Notes: generated by a model from the letters alone, not told the origin. A DNA stretch of 64,000 bases from Streptomyces fungicidicus (GCF_003665435.1 NZ_CP023407.1:868001-932000), one strand, 5' to 3'. Positions 35,874-45,128 are shown, counted from the first letter of the stretch. Made by a program: numbers and translations.

Positions 35874-37061
35874 CTAGCGCTCCGGGTGCTCCGGGTGGGT
35901 GAGGTTGCTTCCCGTCGACGGGTCGAAGACATGGGCCTTGCCCATGTCGATCCGGAGTTCGACGGGTGCGCCCTCCCGGGCGCGGGTGGCGGCGTCCAGC
36001 CGGGCCACGATCTGCTGGGCTCCCCCGGCCCCGGTGTCGCGCATGCCGGAGTCGGTGGCCAGCTCCTCCAGTTCGGCGGTGGTCACCGGCCCGCCCTCGG
36101 CGCCGAAGTGGACGTAGGCGTCGGAACCCAGCGACTCCAGTACGTCCACGGTGACGGTGACGACGGGGCCGCCCGTCCCGCGGGCCAAGCTCGCGTCCTC
36201 GAAGGCCTCGGGACGCAGCCCGACGATGACCTCGCGCGGCGCGTCGCGGCGTTCCAGCTCCTGGCGCGTGCGGTCGTCGAGCGGCAGGTCGCCCAGCGGG
36301 GTGCGCAGCGCGCCGCCGGACAGGGAGGCGCCCAGGAAGTTCATCGCCGGGGAGCCGATGAAGCCGGCGACGAACAGGTTGCGCGGCATGTCGTACAGCC
36401 GGGCGGGGGTGCCGACCTGCTGGACGAGGCCCTGCCGCATCACCACGACGCGGTCCCCGAGCGTCATCGCCTCGGTCTGGTCGTGGGTGACGTACACGGT
36501 GGTGGTGCCCAGGCGGCGCTGCAGCCGGGAGATCTGGGTGCGCATCTGCACCCGCAGCTTGGCGTCGAGGTTGGACAGCGGCTCGTCCATGAGGAACGCC
36601 TTGGGGTCGCGGACGATCGCCCGGCCCATGGCCACCCGCTGGCGCTGGCCGCCCGAGAGGTTGGCGGGCTTGCGGTCGAGGTACTCGCTCAGGTCGAGCA
36701 CCCGCGCGGCCTCCTCGACCTTGCTGTCGATGGTGGCCCGGTCGACCTTCGCCAGCCGCAGCGGGAACCCCATGTTCTCCCGCACGCTCATGTGCGGGTA
36801 CAGGGCGTAGCTCTGGAACACCATGGCGACGTCCCGCTCCTTGGGGGCGAGGTCGTTGACGACCCGGCCGTCGATGCGCAGGGTGCCGTCGGTGATGTCC
36901 TCCAGGCCGGCGATCATGTTGAGGGTGGTCGACTTGCCGCAGCCGGAGGGACCGACCAGGATCACGAACTCGCCGTCGGCGATCTCGAGGTCGACGTCCC
37001 GCACGGCGACGGAGCCGTCGGGAAAGCGCTTGGTGACTCCCTCGAGGACGATCTCGGCCAT
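35874..37061 (-). CDS. Carbohydrate ABC importer ATP-binding protein (UgpC/MalK/SugC type)
   Basis: 395 residues: Walker A GPSGCGKST at 37-45, Q-loop FQSYALYPHMSV, signature LSGGQRQRV, Walker B FLMDEPLSNLDAKLR, then the C-terminal regulatory TOBE domain (about 240-385). It energises the permease pair encoded upstream. Streptomyces commonly share one ATPase (MsiK) among many sugar importers, so a dedicated ATPase inside the cluster is notable and matches the mycobacterial LpqY-SugABC layout. It ends 24 bp from the convergent DUF4916 gene. Confidence 0.88.
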   Translation of the reverse strand: MAEIVLEGVTKRFPDGSVAVRDVDLEIADGEFVILVGPSGCGKSTTLNMIAGLEDITDGTLRIDGRVVNDLAPKERDVAMVFQSYALYPHMSVRENMGFPLRLAKVDRATIDSKVEEAARVLDLSEYLDRKPANLSGGQRQRVAMGRAIVRDPKAFLMDEPLSNLDAKLRVQMRTQISRLQRRLGTTTVYVTHDQTEAMTLGDRVVVMRQGLVQQVGTPARLYDMPRNLFVAGFIGSPAMNFLGASLSGGALRTPLGDLPLDDRTRQELERRDAPREVIVGLRPEAFEDASLARGTGGPVVTVTVDVLESLGSDAYVHFGAEGGPVTTAELEELATDSGMRDTGAGGAQQIVARLDAATRAREGAPVELRIDMGKAHVFDPSTGSNLTHPEHPER

Positions 37062-37086
37062 GGGTGGCTCCTCCTTGCCTTGATGC

Positions 37087-37920
37087 TCAACCCTTGACCG
37101 CGCCGGAGGTGAGTCCGGCGACGATCCGCCGCTGGAAGAGCAGGACGAAGACGATGATCGGGATGGTGATCACCACGGCGGCGGCGGCGATCGACCCGGT
37201 GGGCTGCGCGAACTGCGAGCTGCCGGTGAAGAACGCGATCGCGGCGGGCACCGTGCGCGCGGACTCGGTGGAGGTCAGCGAGATCGCGAACAGGAAGTCG
37301 TTCCAGCAGAAGATGAAGACGAGGATGGCCGTGGTGAACACGCCGGGCGCGGCCAGCGGCACGATGACCAGCCGGAAGGCCTGCGCGGGGGTGGCGCCGT
37401 CCACCTTGGCAGCCTTCTCCAGGTCCCAGGGGATCTCCCGGAAGAACGCCGACAGGGTGTAGATCGCCAGCGGCAGCGAGAAGGTCATGTACGGGATGAT
37501 CAGCCCGAGCCAGGTGTCGAAGATCCCGATGGTCCGCTCGATGTCGAACAGCGGGGAGACCAGGGAGATCGGCGGGAACATGGCGATCAGCAGCGACATG
37601 CCGATGAGGAGCCGCTTGCCGGGGAACCGCAGCCGGGCCACCGCGTAGGCGGCCATGGTGCCGAGGGCCACCGCGATCACGGTGGCGATCAGCGCGATGC
37701 CGATCGAGTTGACCAGCGCCCGGGTGAACTCGGAGGTCGCGAAGATGCCCCGGTAGTTCTCCAGGGTCCATTCCCGGGGGATGTAGTCCCCGTCGGTGAG
37801 GGTGGCGGGGTCCTTGAACGACAGTGCGGCGATCCACCACACCGGGAACAGGGCGTACAGCACCACGACGACGTTGACGACGACCCACCGGGTCGCGTGC
37901 GTCCTGCCCGCGGCGGTCAT
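37087..37920 (-). CDS. Carbohydrate ABC importer permease (MalG/SugB type)
   Basis: 277 residues with six membrane helices and the EAA coupling loop [32 protein letters not shown] near 170-200. It pairs with the next permease to form the channel. The ATG at 37920 overlaps the preceding stop by one base. Confidence 0.88.
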   Translation of the reverse strand: MTAAGRTHATRWVVVNVVVVLYALFPVWWIAALSFKDPATLTDGDYIPREWTLENYRGIFATSEFTRALVNSIGIALIATVIAVALGTMAAYAVARLRFPGKRLLIGMSLLIAMFPPISLVSPLFDIERTIGIFDTWLGLIIPYMTFSLPLAIYTLSAFFREIPWDLEKAAKVDGATPAQAFRLVIVPLAAPGVFTTAILVFIFCWNDFLFAISLTSTESARTVPAAIAFFTGSSQFAQPTGSIAAAAVVITIPIIVFVLLFQRRIVAGLTSGAVKG

Positions 37921-38849
37921 CAGCGCTTCACCTCCGCGCCGGGTGCGGCGGCGCCGAAGAGCTTGACGAAGGTGAAGGCGATGATCCCGACGCAGAGGAA
38001 GATCAGGACCGAGATCGCCGACCCGATGCCCAGGTTCAGCGCGGTGAACAGGTTGTCGTAGCCGAGGATGGACAGGGAGCCGGTGCCGTGGGCGCCCGAG
38101 GTCAGGACGTAGATGTTGTCGAAGATCCGGAAGGCGTCCAGGGTGCGGAAGAGCAGGGCGACCAGGATGGCCGGTTTCATCAGGGGCAGCATGACCCGTA
38201 GGAACCGCTGCCAGGAGGTGGCGCCGTCGACCATGGCGGCCTTGAGGGTCTCCTCCGGGACGAGGGCGAGGCCCGCCAGCAGGAGCAGCGCCATGAACGG
38301 GGTGGTCTTCCACACCTCGGCGAGGACGATCAGCCACAGCGCGGGCCACTGCTCGGTGAGCGGCGCGTCGCCGCTGGGCAACAGTTCGGCGAGGTAACCG
38401 AGTTCGGGGGTCCAGGCGTACTGCCAGGAGAAGGCGGCGACGACGGTGACGATGCCGTACGGGATGAGGACGGCGGTGCGCACCGTGCCGCGGGAGAAGA
38501 GCGTGCGGTGCATCACCAGGGCGAGGCCCATGCCGAGGACGAGTTCGATGGTCACGGACACAGCGGTGAGGAACACCGTGACCCAGAAGGCGTCCCACCA
38601 GAACGGCGAGGACAGCACCGACCCGTAGTTGCCGAGCCCCACGAACTCGGCCCGGTCGGGGAAGCGCAGGTCGTAGCGCTGCAGGGAGAGGTAGACGGCG
38701 TAGCCGATGGGGTAGGCGGTCACGGCGGTCATGACGAGGACGGCCGGGGCGCACAGCAGCCAGCCCAGCCGGCGCTCCTGCCTGGCGCCGGCGGAGGGGG
38801 TCCTCCCGCCCTTCGTCCTGTCCTTCGCCGGCTCTGCCATGGTGCTCAC
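37920..38849 (-). CDS. Carbohydrate ABC importer permease (MalF/SugA type)
   Basis: 309 residues with six main helices and the EAA loop [31 protein letters not shown] near 200. GTG at 38849 overlaps the binding-protein stop by 4 nt (GTGA); an ATG three codons later is the alternative. It is the partner of the MalG-type permease. Confidence 0.87.
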   Translation of the reverse strand: MSTMAEPAKDRTKGGRTPSAGARQERRLGWLLCAPAVLVMTAVTAYPIGYAVYLSLQRYDLRFPDRAEFVGLGNYGSVLSSPFWWDAFWVTVFLTAVSVTIELVLGMGLALVMHRTLFSRGTVRTAVLIPYGIVTVVAAFSWQYAWTPELGYLAELLPSGDAPLTEQWPALWLIVLAEVWKTTPFMALLLLAGLALVPEETLKAAMVDGATSWQRFLRVMLPLMKPAILVALLFRTLDAFRIFDNIYVLTSGAHGTGSLSILGYDNLFTALNLGIGSAISVLIFLCVGIIAFTFVKLFGAAAPGAEVKR

Positions 38850-40111
38850 GGGATCACACCCTCGGATCGCAGGGCCTGGTCGATCTGGTCGCCGATGGTG
38901 CGGACCGCGCTCTCGGGTCTGATGGCGGAGGGCGGGGACAGGGTGTGGGAGACGACGATCGACACGTTCTGGTAGGCGGGGGTGAGCGGGCGTACGCCCG
39001 CCGACTCCAGGGAGGACAGCACCTCCTGGGAGAAGGGGTACTCCTTCCTGAACGCGGGCTCGTCGTAGAGGGCCCGCAGGGTGGGCGGCAGTCCGCCCTC
39101 GAGTGCGGCGGTGAGCTGGTTCTCCCGGTCGCGCAGGCACAGGGCGGCCTCGAAGGCCAGGTCGGGGTGGCGGGAGTAGGCGCTGACGGCGAGGTCGATG
39201 CCGCCGATGGTGGGGTGGGCGGGGCGGCCGGCGTCGACGCGGGGGTAGGGCGCCCAGCGGAAGTTCTTGAAGAGCTTCGGGTTGTTCGCCTTCATCGAGG
39301 GATAGACGAACGGGTAGTTGATCTCGAAGGCCGCCACGCCCGACTCCATGGCCAGGCGATTCTGGTCCTCCATCTGGTTGGGCAGGGAGGGGTCCGCGGC
39401 CGGGGAGTTCGCGAGGTCGCGCATGATCGAGGCGGCCCGTACGGCGGGCGGTCCGAGCGAGGGCGCGGTGGCGCTCGGGTTGAGGATGGTGCCGCCGGCG
39501 CTGTTGAGCAGGGAGTTGAACCAGACGGTGAGGCCCTCGTACTGGGCGCCCTGGATCTCCGCGTAGTGCGGTTTGCCCTGCCGGGCCAGGGCGCGGGACA
39601 TGTCCAGCATCTCGGCCCAGGTCTTGGGCGGGTGCGGCACCAGGTCCTTGCGGTACCACAGGAGCTGGACGTTGGTGTTGTACGGGACGGCGTACAGCTT
39701 GCCCTTCCAGGTGGCCGTCCGCAGGGGGACCCGGAGCGTGCCCTCGGTGGCCCGGCGCTTGTCGCCGCCCGTCCACTCGCGGATCCAGCGGGCCTCGGCG
39801 AACTCGGCGGCCCAGGTGACGTCCAGGCCGAGGATGTCGAGGGAGTCGTCCTCGGCGGCGAGTCTGCGCACCAGCTGCTGGCGCTGGCCGTCGGCCGCCC
39901 GGGGCAGTTTGTTGTAGCTGATCCGGTAGCGCCCGCCGGACTCCTTGCCGCAGCGGTCGGCGGCCTTCTGCAGGGCTCCGGAGTCGTCGGGGAAGTTGTA
40001 CCAGTTGAGCGTGGGCCGGGAGGTGTCCCCGTCACCGCCGCAGGCGGCGAGCGCCGATGCCAGCAGGGTCAGCGCGACCAGCGCCCGCGTCCGTCGCACC
40101 ACGCGCTCCAC
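38846..40111 (-). CDS. Sugar ABC importer substrate-binding lipoprotein (LpqY-like)
   Basis: 421 residues. The lipoprotein signal ends ASALAAC (cysteine near 24). The mature protein is a type 2 periplasmic-binding fold: [56 protein letters not shown]. This opening and the order binding protein-permease-permease-ATPase match the trehalose importer LpqY-SugABC of mycobacteria, so trehalose is my best guess for the ligand. It is the first gene of the unit, with a good promoter at 40172-40200. Confidence 0.83.
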   Translation of the reverse strand: MERVVRRTRALVALTLLASALAACGGDGDTSRPTLNWYNFPDDSGALQKAADRCGKESGGRYRISYNKLPRAADGQRQQLVRRLAAEDDSLDILGLDVTWAAEFAEARWIREWTGGDKRRATEGTLRVPLRTATWKGKLYAVPYNTNVQLLWYRKDLVPHPPKTWAEMLDMSRALARQGKPHYAEIQGAQYEGLTVWFNSLLNSAGGTILNPSATAPSLGPPAVRAASIMRDLANSPAADPSLPNQMEDQNRLAMESGVAAFEINYPFVYPSMKANNPKLFKNFRWAPYPRVDAGRPAHPTIGGIDLAVSAYSRHPDLAFEAALCLRDRENQLTAALEGGLPPTLRALYDEPAFRKEYPFSQEVLSSLESAGVRPLTPAYQNVSIVVSHTLSPPSAIRPESAVRTIGDQIDQALRSEGVIP

Positions 40112-40171
40112 ACCTCGCTTCCGGGATCGCGGCGCGGGTGTGCGTACCCCGCGGCAGTGCCTACCCGGAGT

Positions 40172-40200
40172 ACGCTAAACAGGACATACGGTTACATCAA
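40172..40200 (-). promoter_or_regulatory. Promoter of the LpqY-SugABC-like operon
   Basis: On the minus strand, TTGATG (40195-40200) is separated by 17 bp from TAGCGT (40172-40177), close to the vegetative sigma (HrdB) consensus. It gives a leader of about 55-60 nt before the start at 40111. Confidence 0.5.
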
Positions 40201-40247
40201 GGATATTCGCCGACGATTTGCTCGCGGCAGTGCGGGGGAACGACGAA

Positions 40248-40279
40248 GAGGCCGTCCCGGGTTTCCCCGATACGGCCTC
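40248..40279. terminator. Hairpin 3' of tRNA-Pro copy 3
   Basis: 8-bp arms GAGGCCGT / ACGGCCTC with a 16-nt loop, 20 bp 3' of the tRNA on the minus strand. It would separate the tRNA from the importer operon. Confidence 0.5.
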
Positions 40280-40298
40280 CGACCTGCTTCACGGCAAG

Positions 40299-40372
<74 letters not shown>

Positions 40373-40482
40373 GTGCCCGTCTGACCTGGGGATTCCCCGG
40401 GCCGAACGCGCACGGAAACCATACCGCACTCGGGGCGGTGATCGCGCATCCATTCAGCGGGGCCGGAGACCAGGGGACGCAC

Positions 40483-40513
40483 TTGACCTGAAGTTTGGTC
40501 GAGGTTGCAGGAT
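40483..40513 (+). promoter_or_regulatory. MerR/SoxR-like promoter of the split transketolase, probably leaderless
   Basis: -35 TTGACC (40483-40488) and CAGGAT (40508-40513) are 19 bp apart, with an imperfect dyad ACCTGAAGTT / TGGTCGAGGT in the spacer. This is the architecture of SoxR/MerR-activated promoters. Transcription starting about 7 bp past the -10 would begin at or near the ATG at 40520, giving a leaderless mRNA. Confidence 0.45.
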
Positions 40514-40519
40514 CCCCGT

Positions 40520-41227
40520 ATGACGATCACCGAGGAACGCGCACACGGCTATGGATTCAGCGATCTGCCGGCCCTGATGGGACTGATGACCGGCGACGAG
40601 AAGCACGGCCCGGCCGCGACGTCGACGCTGGACGTGCTGTGGGTGCTCTACGACCGGGTGCTGCGGGTCGGGCCGGAGCGGACGGACGATCCCGGGCGGG
40701 ACCGGTTCCTGCTGTCGAAGGGGCACGGGCCGATGGCGTACTACGCGGTCCTGGCCGCCAAGGGGTTCCTGCCGGTGGAGTGGCTGCCGGGTTTCGGTTC
40801 GTACGACTCCCCGCTCGGCCATCACCCGGACCGCGTGCTGGTGCCGGGGGCGGAGATCGGCAGCGGGTCGCTGGGGCACGGGCTGCCGCTGGCGGTCGGC
40901 ACGGCGCTGGGGCTGCGTGCCCAGGGGCGGGACGAGCCGGTGGTGTGGACGCTGATCGGGGACGCCGAGCTGGACGAGGGCAGCAACCACGAGGCGATCG
41001 CCTTCGCCGGGCCCGCCGGTCTGGAACGGCTGCACACCGTCGTCGTCGACAACTCCTCCGCCTCCCACGCCCGGCCGGGCGGGATCGCCGCACGCTTCGA
41101 GGCGGCGGGCTGGTCCGCGCTCACCGTCGACGGCCGTGACCACGAGGCGCTGTACGCCGCGTTCACCGCGCCGCATCCGGGCAGGCCGCACGTGGTGGTG
41201 GCCCGCGTCGAGCCGAAGCACTCCTGA
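40520..41227 (+). CDS. Transketolase, N-terminal (thiamine diphosphate) subunit
   Basis: 235 residues. It holds the pyrophosphate-binding half of transketolase: FLLSKGHGPMAYYAVLAAKGFLP near 63, EIGSGSLGHGLPLAVGTALGLR near 115 and the ThDP motif IGDAELDEGSNHEA..DNS near 150-180. It works only with the C-terminal half encoded next. ATG at 40520; AGGA lies 7 bases upstream, and an in-frame TTG at 40505 is also possible. Confidence 0.87.
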   Translation: MTITEERAHGYGFSDLPALMGLMTGDEKHGPAATSTLDVLWVLYDRVLRVGPERTDDPGRDRFLLSKGHGPMAYYAVLAAKGFLPVEWLPGFGSYDSPLGHHPDRVLVPGAEIGSGSLGHGLPLAVGTALGLRAQGRDEPVVWTLIGDAELDEGSNHEAIAFAGPAGLERLHTVVVDNSSASHARPGGIAARFEAAGWSALTVDGRDHEALYAAFTAPHPGRPHVVVARVEPKHS

Positions 41228-41262
41228 ACCCGCCGCGTCCGCGGCCGCGTTGTCTCCCCTGC

Positions 41263-41306
41263 CTCTCATCGCACCTCCCTCTCATCGCACCGCACTCTCA
41301 TCGAAA
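41263..41306 (+). repeat. Three short tandem repeats CTCTCATCGmA between the transketolase halves
   Basis: CTCTCATCGCAC at 41263-41274 and 41279-41290 and CTCTCATCGAAA at 41295-41306, exactly 16 bp apart. They fill much of the 90-bp gap before the second subunit. The function is unknown; it could be a spacer that sets translation of the second subunit or a protein-binding array. Confidence 0.6.
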
Positions 41307-41317
41307 GGACCGATTCC

Positions 41318-42232
41318 GTGGACACCATGCGTGATCGTTTCGCCCCTCTCGTCACCCGGCTGCTCGACGAGGACCCCCGGGTCGTGGCGGTGCTCGCCGA
41401 GATCGGCGCGGACGGCTTCGCCGAGGCGCGGCGCCGGCATCCGGACCGGGTCGTCAACGTGGGCATCCGGGAGCAACTGCTGGTCGGAGCGGCGGCCGGG
41501 ATGGCGCTCACGGGACTGCGTCCCGTGGTGCACACCTTCGCGAGTTTCCTGGTCGAGCGGCCGTTCGAGCAGGTGAAGCTGGATCTCGGCCACCAGGACG
41601 CGGGCGCGGTACTGGTGAGCGCCGCCGCCTCCTTCGACTGGCCGGCCGGCGGGTACACGCACATGGCGCCGGGCGACGTGGCGCTGCTGGACACCCTGGA
41701 CGGCTGGACCGTGCATGTGCCGGGACATCCGGACGAGGCCGAGACGCTGTTGCGGCACGCGGTGGCCGCCGGTGACGACAAGGTGTACGTGCGGCTGTCC
41801 CTGCAGTCCAACGCACGGGGGCTGCCCGTGGACGGGGAGCGGTTGCGCACCGTGCGGGAGGGACGCGCCGGGGTCGTCGTCGCCGTCGGGCCGATGCTGG
41901 ACGCCGTGCTCGACGCCACGGAGGGACTGGACCTCACGGTGCTGTACGCCGCCACCGTCCGGCCCTTCGACGCGGCCGGCCTGCGCCGTGCCACCGAATC
42001 CGCGGGGACGGACGTCGTGCTCGTGGAGCCGTATCTGGCCGGTACGTCGACGGCGGCGGCGAACGACGCGCTCGCCGACGTGCCCCACCGGGTGCTGGGC
42101 CTCGGTGTGGGCCGGGCCGAACTGCGGCGCTACGGGCGGATCGACGAGCACGTCAGGGCGCACAGCCTCGACGCCCGTTCGCTGCGGGAGCGGATCGGCG
42201 CGTTCGTCGGGGCGGTGCCGGCGGGGGTCTGA
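41318..42232 (+). CDS. Transketolase, C-terminal (pyrimidine-binding) subunit
   Basis: 304 residues: PYR domain with VVNVGIREQLLVGAAAGMAL near 45-64 (the glutamate activates ThDP) and ASFLVERPFEQVKLDLGH near 75, then the transketolase C-terminal domain (about 185-300). It forms the active enzyme with the preceding gene. Split transketolases occur in secondary-metabolite and sugar pathways as well as the pentose phosphate route. GTG start after GAAAGGA. Confidence 0.86.
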   Translation: MDTMRDRFAPLVTRLLDEDPRVVAVLAEIGADGFAEARRRHPDRVVNVGIREQLLVGAAAGMALTGLRPVVHTFASFLVERPFEQVKLDLGHQDAGAVLVSAAASFDWPAGGYTHMAPGDVALLDTLDGWTVHVPGHPDEAETLLRHAVAAGDDKVYVRLSLQSNARGLPVDGERLRTVREGRAGVVVAVGPMLDAVLDATEGLDLTVLYAATVRPFDAAGLRRATESAGTDVVLVEPYLAGTSTAAANDALADVPHRVLGLGVGRAELRRYGRIDEHVRAHSLDARSLRERIGAFVGAVPAGV

Positions 42233-42238
42233 CGGGGG

Positions 42239-42592
42239 TCAGCCCGGCAGGCCCAGCCGGGGGTGCTCCTCCAGGAGGCGGGTCGGGGCGGCCTGGCGCC
42301 AGGAGTCGGCGAGGATGTCACGCAGCTCGCCCTCGTCCTCCAGTGCGGCGAGGCGGACCCTGACCCAGGCGAACTGCGCCTCGTGGCCGGCGATCCAGAA
42401 CTTCTCCGGTTCGGCTAGGGCCAGTTCGTCGCGCTCCTCCTTGGGGCAGCGCACGGCGAGGGAGGTCTCGTCCTCGGGCAGGGTGGCGAACATCTTCCCC
42501 GCGACCCGGAACGTGGGCATGCTCCAGGCGACCTTCTCCGTGGTGTCCGGCAGGGACAGGGCGATCCGTCGTACGTCTTCGGCATCCGGCAT
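42239..42592 (-). CDS. MmcQ/YjbR family protein
   Basis: 117 residues from the ATG at 42592 (an in-frame GTG at 42622 would add ten). MPDAEDVRRIALSLPDTTEKVAWSMPTFRVAGKMFATL is the standard MmcQ/YjbR opening. These small CyaY-like proteins are of uncertain function, perhaps DNA binding. It is convergent with the transketolase gene, with 6 bp between the stops and no terminator. Confidence 0.82.
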   Translation of the reverse strand: MPDAEDVRRIALSLPDTTEKVAWSMPTFRVAGKMFATLPEDETSLAVRCPKEERDELALAEPEKFWIAGHEAQFAWVRVRLAALEDEGELRDILADSWRQAAPTRLLEEHPRLGLPG

Positions 42593-42714
42593 GGCAGGCA
42601 CCGTAGCGGCCGGCACTGACACTCAGCCGGTGGCGGGGGTGCGGCGGCCGCTCCCGGACGCTTGTACATTCGGGATGTGTTCGCGTCGTGCCGCCGTCGT
42701 GACCGGCGCCGCGG

Positions 42715-42887
42715 TCAGTGGTCCCGCAGGGCGGGGAAGACGGTGGGCACCAGGTGGAACACGGTGCGGGTCGGCATCACGTGCATGTCGGCCCGGCCGG
42801 GTGGGCGAACTGCTGGGCGTTGCGACGCAGCAGTGCGGTGATCGTCTCTCCGTCGACGGACTTGTGCAGCTGCTCCGCTGTGGCCAC
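42715..42887 (-). pseudogene. Small ORF with apparent single-base frameshift
   Basis: A GTG at 42887 with a strong AAGGAGG site upstream begins VATAEQLHKSVDGETITALL and continues in frame for 36 codons to a stop at 42777. If one base is added near 42795-42800, the reading continues as ADMHVMPTRTVFHLVPTVFP to a stop at 42715, giving about 57 residues. The well-placed ribosome site and protein-like composition on both sides suggest a real small gene, either frameshifted or ending at residue 36. The protein is not recognised. Confidence 0.35.
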
Positions 42888-43086
42888 GGCGGGCTCCCTC
42901 CTTCGTGATCCGGGCGCCGGTTCCCGGGCGGTTCCCCACAGTGGGGCCCCTCCTGGCGGGGAGTCAATAGCCGGTGCGGCAGTAGGCACATGGGCTCCCG
43001 ACCGGCCGCAGGGTCGCATCAACCAGGCCGTGCAGTGAGGCAGTTGCTTGTCGCGGGGCCTATTGACGCAGGGCCAACACCAGGTG
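42888..43086. other. Non-coding gap with inverted GTCAATAG elements
   Basis: Contains GTCAATAG (42963-42970) and CTATTGAC (43060-43067), exact inverted copies 89 bp apart; each includes a TTGAC -35-like core pointing outward. No gene is supported here. Confidence 0.3.
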
Positions 43087-43761
43087 TCACCCGCCTCCGC
43101 CGGAGAGCATGGGCACGAGGAAGCGCCGGGCCACCGCACGCATCTGCTCGTCGTCGTCGAAGTCGATCACATGGCTGGGGAAGACCAGGAAGGACGCGGA
43201 GACGCGGACCATCATCTCGGCCACCAGGTCCACTTGCACGTCGGCCGCGATGGTGCCCGCGCCCTGCTCCTGACGCAGCCGTGAGGCGACGAACTGCTGG
43301 ACCACCGCCAGCGTGCGCCCTCCGTCGCCGGTCATGGACGGCACGACGGCGTCCGGTTCGGCGGCCATCAGACCGCCGATGAGACTGTTGCGGCGGATGG
43401 CCCTGAGGGAACTCACGAAGCCCAGGACCACCCGGTCGGCGACGGTCTCGGCCGCCTGGATGTCCACGATGAAACGGCCGAAGTACCGCCGGAACTCGCG
43501 CCGTACGACCTGCTCGACCAGTTCGTCCTTGGTGGCGAAGCGGCGGTAGACGGTGATCCGGGAGACACCGGCGAGCCGGGCGACGTCCGTCATGGTCGAG
43601 CGCTTGACTCCCATGCGACGGAACTGCTCGTAGGCGGCGTCGAGCAGGCGCGCCGACATCTCGTCGCCCTGGTCCGCGCCCTCGACCGCATCGGCGAACG
43701 CGCTCTCCAGGACCGACGGGGCACCGTACGGCCCCGTGAGTGCCGACAGGAAAGGTTCCAT
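43087..43761 (-). CDS. TetR-family regulator of the rubber-degradation genes
   Basis: 224 residues. TetR helix-turn-helix at about 47-90 (MTDVARLAGVSRITVYRRFATKDELVEQVV) and an all-helical ligand domain. ATG at 43761 behind GGGGAGG; the open frame continues 29 codons upstream without a ribosome site. It is divergent from the lcp genes, with a perfect operator-like palindrome between them. TetR-type regulators of lcp are known in other rubber-degrading actinobacteria, so I infer repression relieved by a polyisoprene breakdown product. Confidence 0.85.
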   Translation of the reverse strand: MEPFLSALTGPYGAPSVLESAFADAVEGADQGDEMSARLLDAAYEQFRRMGVKRSTMTDVARLAGVSRITVYRRFATKDELVEQVVRREFRRYFGRFIVDIQAAETVADRVVLGFVSSLRAIRRNSLIGGLMAAEPDAVVPSMTGDGGRTLAVVQQFVASRLRQEQGAGTIAADVQVDLVAEMMVRVSASFLVFPSHVIDFDDDEQMRAVARRFLVPMLSGGGG

Positions 43762-43819
43762 GATCGCCTCCCCGATTCTGTGAAGCCTCTGGCGTTCACG
43801 GCGCGTATGTGCTCCCCTG

Positions 43820-43848
43820 ATGAAACAACGAAGCACGATGTGTTTCAT
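43820..43848. promoter_or_regulatory. Probable TetR operator between tetR and lcp
   Basis: Perfect 8-bp arms ATGAAACA / TGTTTCAT with a 13-bp spacer (centres 21 bp apart, two helical turns). It lies about midway in the 137-bp intergenic region. The arms are AT-rich in a GC-rich background, which argues against chance. Confidence 0.65.
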
Positions 43849-43898
43849 TGTAGCTACCCCTTTGGCGGTACCGGAGAACTCGAGGAGGAGTCGCGGCG

Positions 43899-45128
43899 AT
43901 GGAAGGACCGAGCAGACGCACGTTGTTGTCGGCGAGCGGGGCCCTCGGCGCCTTCGGGGCGCTCAGCCTGGCGTCACCGGCCCGTGCCCGGACCCTCTGG
44001 ACATGGGCGCCGAGCGGCTCGGTGGCGGGCGAGGGCGCGGGGATCGACCCCGACTGGGTCTGGGACGAGGAGGCCGATCCCGTACTCGCCGCCGTGATCG
44101 AGCGCGGCGACGTGCCGTCGGTCAACGAGGCCCTGCGCCGGTGGACCCGGAACGACCAGGCACCGCCGGCCGGACTCCCCTCGGACCTGCGCGACTTCAT
44201 CGAGGAGGCACGACGGCTGCCGTCCTGGGCGGACCGGGACAAGCTGGAGAGGGCGGCCGCCTTCAACGAGTCGAGGGGCCTCTACCTCAACCTGCTCAAC
44301 GGTGTGGGGGGCGGCATGCTGAGCACCGCCATCCCCCGGGAGGCGCGTGCCGTCTACTACTCCAAGGGCGGCGCCGACATGGAGGACCGGGTCGCCAAGA
44401 CGAGCCTGCTGGGGTTCGCCGTCGGTGACCTCGACGCGTTCCGCCCCGGCGGCGACGTCGTCGTGCAGGCCGTGAAGACCCGGCTGGTGCACGCGGCCGT
44501 GCGGCACCTGCTGCCGCGGTCCCCCGGCTGGTCCCGCACCAGCGGCGGCCAGACGATCCCCATCAGCCAGCAGGACATGCTGGTCACCTGGCACAGTCTG
44601 CCCACCTACGCCATGCGGAAGATGCTCGAGTGGAAGGTGCCGATGCCCTCCGCCGACGCGGCGGCCTATCTGCATCTGTGGCAGGTCACCGCGCATCTGC
44701 TCGGCATCCGGGACGAGTACATCCCCGCCACCTGGGACTCTGCCGACGCCCAGTCCCGGCAGGTCCTCGATCCCGTCCTGGCACCCACCCGCGAGGGTGT
44801 CGAGCTGACCGACATCCTGCTGCGCCAACTCGCCGAGCAGACCAGCCCGGGCGGCGTCGACCGCCCCCTCGTCAACGCGCTCGCCCGCTATCTGGTCGGC
44901 GACCAGGTGGCCGACTGGGACGGGATCCCGCGTGAGCCGTTCTGGGAGAAGGCGATCGCGACCGCCTGGCCGAAGCTGGTCGCCTTCCGCGAGAAGCTGC
45001 TTCCGCTGCCCCTGGTGCCGCCCCTGGCCTGGACGATCGAGGAGGCGGCCCGTCAGTACATCCTGTTCTACCTCACCAAGGGACAGGGGACCCGCATCGA
45101 GATCCCCGAAACCAACCGGCCCGCCTGA
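43899..45128 (+). CDS. lcp: Latex clearing protein (Lcp), rubber oxygenase, copy 1
   Basis: 409 residues, DUF2236 family. A Tat signal (SRRTLLSASG, cleaved after SPARA near 30) sends the folded b-type haem enzyme outside the cell. Lcp cleaves cis-1,4-polyisoprene with O2 into oligo-isoprenoids carrying aldehyde and ketone ends. Residues known from Streptomyces sp. K30 Lcp occur at the same numbers: Glu148, Arg164, Lys167, Thr168 and the proximal haem ligand His198 (TRLVHAAVRH). GAGGAGGAG precedes the ATG. It is first in a unit with a second lcp and oxiBA, divergent from tetR. Confidence 0.93.
   Translation: MEGPSRRTLLSASGALGAFGALSLASPARARTLWTWAPSGSVAGEGAGIDPDWVWDEEADPVLAAVIERGDVPSVNEALRRWTRNDQAPPAGLPSDLRDFIEEARRLPSWADRDKLERAAAFNESRGLYLNLLNGVGGGMLSTAIPREARAVYYSKGGADMEDRVAKTSLLGFAVGDLDAFRPGGDVVVQAVKTRLVHAAVRHLLPRSPGWSRTSGGQTIPISQQDMLVTWHSLPTYAMRKMLEWKVPMPSADAAAYLHLWQVTAHLLGIRDEYIPATWDSADAQSRQVLDPVLAPTREGVELTDILLRQLAEQTSPGGVDRPLVNALARYLVGDQVADWDGIPREPFWEKAIATAWPKLVAFREKLLPLPLVPPLAWTIEEAARQYILFYLTKGQGTRIEIPETNRPA

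Noticed and set aside
42963..43067. GTCAATAG / CTATTGAC as ends of a small mobile element
   Set aside because: Only 8-bp arms, no target duplication seen, and the TTGAC core is common in promoters.
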